From contig JAOUDU010000140.1 of assembly GCA_029859085.1 (NCBI GenBank), forward strand, positions 1 through 7,025: a DNA stretch of 7,025 bases. Direction: 5' to 3'. This document shows positions 1 through 6,308 of the stretch, one piece after another. The notes below the pieces were generated by a model, which saw nothing but the letters and a program-made list of their open reading frames with translations, was not told the origin of the DNA and ran no database searches. The stretch's first letter is position 1; every line of letters starts with the position of its first letter. This DNA comes from Gammaproteobacteria bacterium (lineage in GTDB: Bacteria > Pseudomonadota > Gammaproteobacteria > Pseudomonadales > Halieaceae). A program made the translations under genes and the position numbers.

Positions 1-49
1 GCTGTGGCAACGCGCTCGCGGGTTATTATCAACAATGCTGTTTACAACC

Positions 50-83
50 GTTGACGGTGCGATAATGTGGTAGTAAAGTCAAC
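50..83. repeat. Inverted repeat GTTGAC-N22-GTCAAC in the receptor leader
   Basis: GTTGAC (50-55) and GTCAAC (78-83) are exact inverted copies 22 bases apart. They bracket the candidate -35/-10 pair, which is where a dimeric repressor or activator could bind. Six-base arms occur by chance fairly often, so an operator role is a suggestion only. Confidence 0.2.
51..79 (+). promoter_or_regulatory. Possible sigma-70 promoter for the TonB receptor gene
   Basis: TTGACG (51-56) matches five of six bases of the -35 consensus. With a 17-base spacer it is followed by TAAAGT (74-79), which matches four of six bases of the -10 consensus. This would give a 5' leader of a little over 100 bases before the ATG at 198. 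A better -10-like hexamer, GATAAT (61-66), lies too close to TTGACG to pair with it, and only 14 bases from TTTACA (41-46), so it is less likely. This is consensus matching by eye. Receptors of this kind are often under iron- or substrate-dependent control, but no Fur-box-like sequence was recognised here. Confidence 0.3.
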
Positions 84-183
84 CTGGTCTCGCCGAATAT
101 AAGATAAAGAGGTATAGCGCTGCCGTTCAGCCCGGTGTGTGAACTTTAAAGGCGCATATCCTGTTTTCCCGCTACATAACAAT

Positions 184-189
184 AAGGAA
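184..189 (+). promoter_or_regulatory. Ribosome binding site of the TonB receptor gene
   Basis: AAGGAA ends 8 bases before the ATG at 198, a normal spacing. It favours this start over the in-frame ATG at 204 (third codon), which would lie 14 bases from it. Confidence 0.65.
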
Positions 190-197
190 TACAAATT

Positions 198-2870
198 ATG
201 CTGATGACACCCAGAAACGTACTTGCCGCCAGCATAATGGCGCTAGGCTCCAGCGTTATGGCTCCAGCCTGGGCAGCAGACAGCGGTGATGCCGCGGACC
301 CCGGCCAGGCCAATACCCTGGAGGAGGTCGTGGTGACAGGCACGCTGATCCGCGGCGCCGAAGTCACCGGCAAGCTTCCGCTCACTATGGACACGGAGGC
401 GATCATCTCCAGTGGTGCGGTCACCACCAACGAGATACTCGCCCAGGTGCCACAGGTCGGGAACTACTTCAATTCCCGTGCGGAGCAGGACCCCAGGGGC
501 GCCCAGCAAACTATTATCAACCGCCCCAACCTGCGTAACCTGCCCGGTTTCAATTCGGCTTCCGGTGCTACGACACTGGTGTTGGTAGACGGCCACCGGA
601 TAACCCCAATGGGTCTGGACCAGGCTTCACTGGACCCGGATGTCATCCCTGCCTCTGTGATAGAACGCGTGGATATTGTCACTGATGGCGGTTCTTCCCT
701 GTACGGTGCCGATGCCGTCGGTGGTGTTATCAACTTCATCACCAAGAAGAAGTTTGACGGTGTACAGATTGACCTCGACTACGGCGCTGACGAAGACGGC
801 GACTATGACACTTCCGATATCGCCGTGACGGGCGGCACCGGTTGGGACAGCGGGTCTGTGATGGTATCACTGAGCCATAACCAGCGGGATAATCTCAAGA
901 ATGCAGACCGCGACTGGGCCACCCGCGGCACCTGGACGGAAGACGGGGTGCAGGTCGATGGCACGGAATGTATTGAGCCTGCCGGCGCCATTACCACTTA
1001 TTACAACTACGCCGGCACGACCACCTCCTGGACCGACAACCCCAGGGCCCCGGGAGCCGGTGTGTTCCCTGTCGGCGAAGCCTGCGATATCAAGGGCCAG
1101 GAGTCCCTGGTTCCCGAGCAGGAGCGCGACAACCTGTGGGTGAGCGTCAACCAGGAGGTCACCGAGTCCATAAACTTCAATATGGCGAGCTATTATACCA
1201 AGCGTAAAAACACCTACAGCCGGTATCCCCTGGGCGACACAATCAGCGGACAAAGCCCCGCTGAACTGATGGTGCCCGGTAATCCCGGCGACCTGTACGA
1301 TGTGCCTTCGCTGGGCTTTTCCTACGGTGCCAACCCCGCCTATAAAAATCGTGACATGACCATCGATTTTGATACCTGGGGCTTTTCCCCGGAATTCACT
1401 GTTGCCCTGCCTAAGGAGTGGCAGTTACGCCAGACGTTCCATTATGGGCACTCAGAAACGAAACTCATCGACCCGCAGGATAACCGGGAAAAGATGCTGG
1501 CGTACTACGATAATGGCAACGGTCCCCTGGACCCATCGAACATTGCTGCTCTCGATGCCGGAATTCTCAACGACATACTGGATTTCGAGTACGCTGGCGA
1601 AACCACCCAGGACCTCTTCCTCTCGCGCACAGTCGTAGACGGTGAGCTGTTTGAGTTGCCCGCAGGTACAGTGCGCATGGCCGCGGGAGTGGAGTTTGCC
1701 TATGACAACGCCAAAAGGCGACAGGGTAATGCACCCAGAGGCGGACTGAGCGACCTGAGCCAGAACGATTACAACCGCGATACCAACTCGGTCTTCGCGG
1801 AAGTACAGGTTCCGATACTGCAAAGCCTGGATCTGTCGCTCTCCATTCGCAGGGATGATTACAGCGATTTCGGCGATACCACCAATCCCAGTGCCGGTAT
1901 CAAGTTTACCCCCTTTGAATGGATATCGGTTTTCGGCCATTGGGGCGAGGCTTTCAATGCGCCCACTGCGGTGGATGGCCTGGCGTCAGCCACGATCAGG
2001 AACTACAACATCAACGCTATTTCCTCGGTGCCCGACCCGAATAACGAAATCGACCCGGAGCGCACCGATGTGTTGCAGATTGTCGGTTCGACCCCCGGCA
2101 CGCTGAAACCGCAAACCGCAGAAACCTGGGGCGCCGGTTTCAAGATTGAGCCGACATTTGCGCCGGGCCTGCAGCTGAGCTCCGGCTATTACAAGATCGA
2201 TTTCACGGATATCCTCGGCGCTGCCGACCCGACATCGGAAGCCGGTGTGCTGGCGGCCCCCGATAAATTTATCTGGAACCCGACCCAGGCAGAGCTCGAC
2301 TCCTTCCTGTCTGTTGTAGACAATGCCGACCAGTATCCCGATATCAACGTGCAAGACGTCGGCCTTATCCTCGACCGGCGTTCATCCAATACCGACAAGG
2401 CGCGAATTGACGGTATCGATTTCAGTGTCAGTTATGCCCATGACACCAGCCTCGGTTCGATGTTCTATGGCATTGCGGGTACCAAGACGCTGAACTTTGA
2501 GACCAGTAATGGCACTGGCTGGGTCGACAACCTGGAGTATGACACGCCGGACTTGAATTTTGCCGGCACTGTTGGCTGGAGCAGGGACAACATACGCGCC
2601 AAATTGACCGTCAAGTACAGCAGCGACTTCAAGACCGCCTCTGCCCAACTGGATCAGACGAAAGTGAAGGAATTTGTGGTGACGGACCTGTTCGCCGCAT
2701 ATGACTTCGAAGGCGGTTCGGCCATTACCGAGGGTTTGTCCCTGCGCTTCAATGTCGATAACCTGTTCGATGAGGATCCGCCCGTCTGGCGCCGCAATGG
2801 TTTTGCGCTTCCTTACTCCGGGTTTACGATTGGCCGCGTGTTCAAGGTGGGCCTGACCAAGACCTTCTAG
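198..2870 (+). CDS. TonB-dependent outer-membrane receptor
   Basis: An 890-residue TonB-dependent receptor, which imports a ligand across the outer membrane using energy passed from the inner membrane by TonB-ExbB-ExbD. Residues 1 to about 26 form a Sec signal peptide with an AWA cleavage motif. A TonB-box-like stretch, LEEVVVTGTLIRG, follows at 41-53. The plug domain runs from about 60 to 185 and shows the family features LVLVDGHR (127-134), IERVDIVTDGGSSLYGADAV (155-174) and GGVINFITKK. The rest is the beta-barrel, with the late motif NVDNLFDEDPP (852-862) and a terminal phenylalanine, as usual for outer-membrane insertion. There is no N-terminal STN domain, so sigma/anti-sigma signalling through this receptor is unlikely. 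C258 and C296 lie in one region that is probably an external loop and could form a disulfide. Length is normal for receptors of complex organic ligands, but the ligand cannot be told. The gene stands alone on its strand, convergent with the minus-strand operon. Confidence 0.95.
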   Translation: MLMTPRNVLAASIMALGSSVMAPAWAADSGDAADPGQANTLEEVVVTGTLIRGAEVTGKLPLTMDTEAIISSGAVTTNEILAQVPQVGNYFNSRAEQDPRGAQQTIINRPNLRNLPGFNSASGATTLVLVDGHRITPMGLDQASLDPDVIPASVIERVDIVTDGGSSLYGADAVGGVINFITKKKFDGVQIDLDYGADEDGDYDTSDIAVTGGTGWDSGSVMVSLSHNQRDNLKNADRDWATRGTWTEDGVQVDGTECIEPAGAITTYYNYAGTTTSWTDNPRAPGAGVFPVGEACDIKGQESLVPEQERDNLWVSVNQEVTESINFNMASYYTKRKNTYSRYPLGDTISGQSPAELMVPGNPGDLYDVPSLGFSYGANPAYKNRDMTIDFDTWGFSPEFTVALPKEWQLRQTFHYGHSETKLIDPQDNREKMLAYYDNGNGPLDPSNIAALDAGILNDILDFEYAGETTQDLFLSRTVVDGELFELPAGTVRMAAGVEFAYDNAKRRQGNAPRGGLSDLSQNDYNRDTNSVFAEVQVPILQSLDLSLSIRRDDYSDFGDTTNPSAGIKFTPFEWISVFGHWGEAFNAPTAVDGLASATIRNYNINAISSVPDPNNEIDPERTDVLQIVGSTPGTLKPQTAETWGAGFKIEPTFAPGLQLSSGYYKIDFTDILGAADPTSEAGVLAAPDKFIWNPTQAELDSFLSVVDNADQYPDINVQDVGLILDRRSSNTDKARIDGIDFSVSYAHDTSLGSMFYGIAGTKTLNFETSNGTGWVDNLEYDTPDLNFAGTVGWSRDNIRAKLTVKYSSDFKTASAQLDQTKVKEFVVTDLFAAYDFEGGSAITEGLSLRFNVDNLFDEDPPVWRRNGFALPYSGFTIGRVFKVGLTKTF

Positions 2871-2889
2871 GTTTTTTGTCCAGCACAAT

Positions 2890-2921
2890 AAAAGCCGGGC
2901 AGCTGACACTGCCCGGCTTTT
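2890..2921. terminator. Bidirectional rho-independent terminator
   Basis: A perfect 13-base-pair hairpin has arms AAAAGCCGGGCAG (2890-2902) and CTGCCCGGCTTTT (2909-2921) around the loop CTGACA. It is followed by a T-rich tract on the plus strand (TTTTTTATTTT overall). The minus strand also reads into a T-rich tail (TTTTATT). It lies 19 bases after the receptor stop codon and about 30 bases after the stop of the convergent DUF1214 gene, so it can end both transcripts. The tail is stronger for the receptor transcript. Confidence 0.92.
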
Positions 2922-2950
2922 TTATTTTCGAAAGAATCGACCTGGTGCTT

Positions 2951-4237
2951 CTACCATTGCGGCCGTTGTTGCAGTGCGCGGCGGCGAGCCCTGATGATTT
3001 CCTGCCTTTGTGACAAAGACACGGACGGCGTATCCGCAGGTAATAAATCAGGCACGCTGTCGACAGCTACCTTTCGTATGCCTGGAATAGGCTTTTCAGT
3101 ACAGCCGGTCCATCGCCCCTGCACCACGCCCATTGGATAGCCGGCGGTATCCAGCCAGTTCGGGATACCCGGGTCCCGCGCGCTTACAACCACCCTGAGT
3201 ATCCCATCGCTGTCAGGCAGGGCCTGGGCGTCATTGAGACTACTGTGATTGTTGTACCAGTCCGTGGTTTCATAGATCTGGTTGGTGAGAATGATGGATC
3301 GATACAGGCACCGGGCAGGCACCCTGGTCTCAATAACCAGGGCCTCATCGTCGTTGAGTTCATAAACACCCTCGTAGTAGAACTGCCCGGCCAACCCTCC
3401 GATTTGTGATACGTCCAGGGTTTTCAATCTATTCACGTAGCCTTCCTGGCGCAGTTTCTGGACATGGTCGACAAATAGCCCGGCTATAAAAGCTGTTTTT
3501 GAGGGAAGAACTCGCAGCCTTTGCTCCAACTCGTCTGCCGTCGGCCTGGGGTATTGGACCGGTGTGTCCAGGCGTTCGATGGAGATGGTCGGGTCGACCT
3601 CGTTGTCCCAGTCTGAGCTAACCATGCGCAGAAGGAGTCCGCTGGTGGCCGGCTGCAGTTGCCACCACTCGCCTTTGTAACCCGCGGGTCGCTCCATACT
3701 CAGCAACACCTCGTACCTGCCACTGGCATCTGTGGGTACCGCATTCAGGTCGTGGTCATAAACCCTGGGGGAGGGTTTTTTGTCTTTGGCCGCAACCGAT
3801 TGGCTGATTGCCACCATTCTGAGGGAACCTTTTTTACCCGTGATCCTGTAGACGCCGCCCGGGGTGATCTGCGCCAACCGGTAGACTGTGTCGGCGTTGG
3901 GCTGCCCGACATTCAGTACCTGCCCGATTGTGGGGAGAAACGCTGGATGATCGCCACTGCCACCGAGGCTGCCAATGGCCGAGGATGCAAGTGATTCCAG
4001 CGCGAGTCTGGCCACCTCCTGCTGAACCTGGGGATCGTTGCGCATCTCTGGTGGCAATCGCGCCAGCAGTTGGCCGGGCAGATCCCTCAAGGCATCAACC
4101 AGTTCGTTCCATCCCTCGATTTCTTTCATGGCAGTGTTTTCCCCGGCGTTCAAATTCGATGACGTGATGAGTAAAAGCGTTACGGCGACTGCAAAAAGGT
4201 ACTTGAGCAACTGGTCGATACCGGAGGTCAGTGTCAT
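2951..4237 (-). CDS. Secreted DUF1214 domain protein
   Basis: A 428-residue exported protein with a C-terminal DUF1214 domain. A hydrophobic stretch at about 11-25, followed by SSNLNAG, looks like a Sec signal peptide, so the periplasm is the likely site. Residues 95-230 hold NADTVYRLAQI (114-124) and YRITGKKG (130-137), which recall the N-terminal part of other DUF1214 proteins. A separate DUF1254 domain was not recognised. DUF1214 spans about 285-380, with FYYEGVYELNDDEALVIE (286-303), a YETTDWYNNHSSLN block (322-335) and GRWTGC (374-379). The biochemical role of the family is not established. The ATG overlaps the stop of the preceding reading frame as ATGA and has GGAGGT upstream. An internal Met37 is a weaker start because it would lose the signal peptide. 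This is the last gene before the terminator. Confidence 0.88.
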   Translation of the reverse strand: MTLTSGIDQLLKYLFAVAVTLLLITSSNLNAGENTAMKEIEGWNELVDALRDLPGQLLARLPPEMRNDPQVQQEVARLALESLASSAIGSLGGSGDHPAFLPTIGQVLNVGQPNADTVYRLAQITPGGVYRITGKKGSLRMVAISQSVAAKDKKPSPRVYDHDLNAVPTDASGRYEVLLSMERPAGYKGEWWQLQPATSGLLLRMVSSDWDNEVDPTISIERLDTPVQYPRPTADELEQRLRVLPSKTAFIAGLFVDHVQKLRQEGYVNRLKTLDVSQIGGLAGQFYYEGVYELNDDEALVIETRVPARCLYRSIILTNQIYETTDWYNNHSSLNDAQALPDSDGILRVVVSARDPGIPNWLDTAGYPMGVVQGRWTGCTEKPIPGIRKVAVDSVPDLLPADTPSVSLSQRQEIIRARRRALQQRPQW

Positions 4238-4461
4238 GCCACCTCCGCCTGGACCCTGCCTGGTGACAATATCATATTTTCCTCGAGCATCGTTCTGGCA
4301 ATACCGAGCATGGTCGCAAGATCGGCCTGCGCTGATGGTATTGCCCGGCGAACGCCCGCGAAGCCGTGGATCGCGCCGGGAACTTCGATATAACTGGTTG
4401 GCCAGCAGCGGCGACGGATCAGCTGCCGCCCAGTTGCCGCCAGCGCTCGGGTGTCATCCAC
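4234..4461 (-). pseudogene. C-terminal remnant of an alpha/beta hydrolase (esterase/HSL-like)
   Basis: A 75-codon frame whose last 50 or so residues look like the extreme C-terminus of an alpha/beta hydrolase fold-3 (hormone-sensitive-lipase-like) esterase. The block YIEVPGAIHGFAG (24-36) carries the expected catalytic histidine (H32, codon 4368-4366) and is followed by an amphipathic helix, AIPSAQADLATMLGIARTML. A whole enzyme of this family has roughly 300 residues; the oxyanion-hole HGG motif, the nucleophile GxSxG and the acid residue are all missing. The first 14 or so codons overlap the 3' end of the VOC gene in another frame and show no hydrolase resemblance. The frame is closed upstream by a stop at 4491-4489, and its only candidate start is GTG at 4461. 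This is best explained by a deletion that removed most of the gene and joined its tail to the VOC gene. A short functional coupling ORF is the alternative. It overlaps the DUF1214 gene by 4 bases. Confidence 0.65.
4241..4246 (-). promoter_or_regulatory. Ribosome binding site of the DUF1214 gene
   Basis: On the minus strand GGAGGT sits 3 bases before the ATG (4237-4235), with its GGAGG core 4 bases away, inside the last codons of the upstream hydrolase-like frame. Together with the ATGA stop/start overlap it fixes the start and suggests that translation of the two frames is coupled. Confidence 0.65.
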
Positions 4462-4880
4462 GTATACTCCAGATAGTGGCCGAGAAAGTCACGCGCATCC
4501 AGGTAGACATACTTCAACTGGTCACTGCCACCCTCCAGTACCACCGGATAACCCATCTCTTCAACGCGGCCGCGGAAGTCATCCCAGTCGTCCACGCGTG
4601 CGCATACATGGTGGAACTTGAGGCTGTCATCGGCCGGCAGGTCGTCCTTGTAGACATCCACGTGCCCGGATACTGGCTGAATAAGCTCATACTGCAGGTT
4701 GTTGACCCAGATAAAGGCCAGCTTGTTGGTTGCTTTTCCCTCGCCCCGGGGAGTGAATACGTCAACCTCTACTTCGAAGCTCCTGACATTCTCGGCACCG
4801 CATCGGTCGCGGAATAATTGCAGGGCCTTTTCAATATTCCGGGTGATATAGGCGTTCTGGAAGTGGTGTCCTTCAAGCAT
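4419..4880 (-). CDS. VOC (glyoxalase/dioxygenase fold) family protein
   Basis: A 153-residue protein of the vicinal-oxygen-chelate superfamily, which includes glyoxalases, extradiol dioxygenases, epimerases and isomerases that bind a divalent metal. Two paired beta-alpha-beta-beta-beta modules are visible: GHHFQNAYITRNIEKALQLF (4-23) starts the first and KFHHVCARVDDWDDF (88-102) the second. Likely metal ligands, by analogy with the family's H-E-H-E set, are H6, E65 (QYELIQP), H91 and E138 (YLEYTW). All four are present, so an active metal centre is plausible, but the reaction cannot be assigned. There is no signal peptide, so it should be cytosolic, unlike its exported neighbours. The ATG at 4880 has only a weak GAGG about 10 bases upstream. 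The gene begins 99 bases after the DUF1552 stop and ends inside the hydrolase-like frame. Confidence 0.87.
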   Translation of the reverse strand: MLEGHHFQNAYITRNIEKALQLFRDRCGAENVRSFEVEVDVFTPRGEGKATNKLAFIWVNNLQYELIQPVSGHVDVYKDDLPADDSLKFHHVCARVDDWDDFRGRVEEMGYPVVLEGGSDQLKYVYLDARDFLGHYLEYTWMTPERWRQLGGS

Positions 4881-4911
4881 ACTGGTCTTGCCTCACTGGG
4901 TAGTCGTTTCC

Positions 4912-4925
4912 GGGGACCGGTCCCC
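4912..4925. repeat. 14-base perfect palindrome between the DUF1552 and VOC genes
   Basis: GGGGACCGGTCCCC reads the same on both strands and sits in the 99-base gap (4881-4979) of the minus-strand unit. It could be a protein-binding site, or fold in the transcript as a short GC stem. It lacks a T-run, so it is not a typical terminator. Copies of CGTTTCCGG occur at 4905-4913 and 4936-4944. No clear minus-strand -35/-10 pair was found in the gap, so read-through from the upstream genes is assumed. Confidence 0.35.
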
Positions 4926-4979
4926 TGCGCATTGCCGTTTCCGGCGACGATTGCCGATTCGCATGGAGGCGGCCCCGAG

Positions 4980-6308
4980 TCAGCCGAGCAGCTCGGTGAC
5001 AGTACGGTTCGTTTCCATCGACATTGTCCCCCATTTCTCCACCTGCAGCCCCATTGCCTGCTGGATAGTCAGGCCGAGCCTGGAAATCGGGTCGGCGTTG
5101 CCCGCCATGTGATAGCCGGTGCGAATGCGGCCGCTGGCGCCCGCGACCATGACCGGGATTCCCTCCACCGCGTGGGCCTTGGCTATCGAGCAATCCGAGT
5201 GCGCCAGCACCAGGCAATTATCAAGCAGGGTACCGTCCCCCTCGGGAATGCTGGCCAGTTCGTCGAGGAACTCGCGCCACGCGATCATGCTCTGTTGCGC
5301 GAACCAGGCGACCTCCCGCTGGTGGCCCAGTGCCGGGTCGACAGGTTCTTCATGTGTCAGGGTGTGATGCGTAGTGGTGGTACCCCTGCGCCGCAAATTC
5401 GAGGTGGTATCCGATAACAGCACATTGAATACCCGGGTCTGGTTGCACTGCAATGCCCTGGCGAGTAAGCCCGCCATGAGTTTGTGAATCACCATCACGT
5501 TTTCCATTTCAGAATCCAGGGTAACTTGCGGCGGCGCGTCGGGCATCACGAAGTCCTGCACCGGGGCAGGCGGTTGCAGCTGCAGTGCGAGTTGTTGTTC
5601 GAGTTGCCGGATCGATGTGAAGTACTCGTCCAGGCGATGGCGATCCTCAGCGCCCACGGTGGCCATCAGGCGTTTTCTCTCTTCCTGGACCGCCGAAAGT
5701 ACGCTGTGATGCACCATGTACTGCGGATCCGGGTGGAATTCCATCGAGTTGGGATCCTGGAAGCCATCGCCGAAGATTCGCTGGTAAAGGGCCAGCGGTG
5801 ACACTTCACTGGGGTTGGGGGACCCCGCGGTGCGATAGGAGTACGAGCGCTGGATGCCGGAGGTGCTTACCTCTATCGACCGGAACCGCGTACCGGTGCC
5901 GATGGCGTCCCCGATGAGCACATCCAGCGTCGGCGCCTTGACGTTCTCATCCGGGACGGGGATGCCGCTCCTGAGGCCCAGGCAGCCAGTGATATGGGGT
6001 TTGTTGGCGACGCCGTCGAGTTTGACGTCGAATCCGCTGAAAATGGCCAGCTGCCCGCGATAGGGCTCCAGCGGCGCAAGGTGGGGTGGCATCACGTAAT
6101 CCCTGCCGGTGGTTGTGGGTATCCACAGCTCGGGGATATGGCCGCAGCCCCAGATCCAGGTGCCGAAGCGCAGGGGCAGCCGTTGGCCGGTGGCGGCAAA
6201 CGCCCTGCCATTTTCGTTGAGGAAGCAATTCAGCAGGGGCAGGGCGACCCCCACAGCGGCTCCGCGCATCGCACCCCGTAAAAACGTGCGGCGGGGCATC
6301 TTACTCAT
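4980..6308 (-). CDS. Tat-exported DUF1552 (HXXSHH-family) protein
   Basis: A 442-residue member of the DUF1552 family, whose function is unknown and whose genes are typically found next to DUF1592/DUF1588/DUF1585 genes. The N-terminus carries a twin-arginine signal, RRTFLRG (6-12), then the hydrophobic stretch AAVGVALPLLNCFL (17-30), so the protein should be exported already folded. Family features follow: RFGTWIWGCGHIPELWIP (47-64), GQLAIFSGFDVKLDG (85-99), HITGCLGLRSG (105-115), a helical LDEYFTSIRQLEQQL segment (226-240) and EGDGTLLDNCLVLAHSD (356-372). The family's HXXSHH signature appears as HTLTHE (315-320), with threonine for serine and glutamate for the last histidine. The ATG at 6308 has AAGGAG 6 bases upstream and overlaps the preceding gene by 8 bases, so the two are probably co-translated and may act together. 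Length is normal for the family. Confidence 0.92.
   Translation of the reverse strand: MSKMPRRTFLRGAMRGAAVGVALPLLNCFLNENGRAFAATGQRLPLRFGTWIWGCGHIPELWIPTTTGRDYVMPPHLAPLEPYRGQLAIFSGFDVKLDGVANKPHITGCLGLRSGIPVPDENVKAPTLDVLIGDAIGTGTRFRSIEVSTSGIQRSYSYRTAGSPNPSEVSPLALYQRIFGDGFQDPNSMEFHPDPQYMVHHSVLSAVQEERKRLMATVGAEDRHRLDEYFTSIRQLEQQLALQLQPPAPVQDFVMPDAPPQVTLDSEMENVMVIHKLMAGLLARALQCNQTRVFNVLLSDTTSNLRRRGTTTTHHTLTHEEPVDPALGHQREVAWFAQQSMIAWREFLDELASIPEGDGTLLDNCLVLAHSDCSIAKAHAVEGIPVMVAGASGRIRTGYHMAGNADPISRLGLTIQQAMGLQVEKWGTMSMETNRTVTELLG

Noticed and set aside
1452..1940. Minus-strand open frame of 162 codons inside the receptor gene
   Set aside because: It is antisense to the beta-barrel coding region and shows no domain or start signal.
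4038..4817. Plus-strand open frame of 259 codons
   Set aside because: It runs antisense across the DUF1214, hydrolase-remnant and VOC genes, resembles no family, and lacks a convincing ribosome binding site. It is an effect of GC-rich codon use on the other strand.
4912..4925. Palindrome as a rho-independent terminator
   Set aside because: There is no T-run on either side and no loop between the arms, so intrinsic termination is unlikely.
4873..5217. Minus-strand open frame of 114 codons bridging the DUF1552-VOC gap
   Set aside because: Most of it is an alternative frame of the DUF1552 C-terminal region, with low-complexity Gly/Arg-rich translation and no family resemblance.
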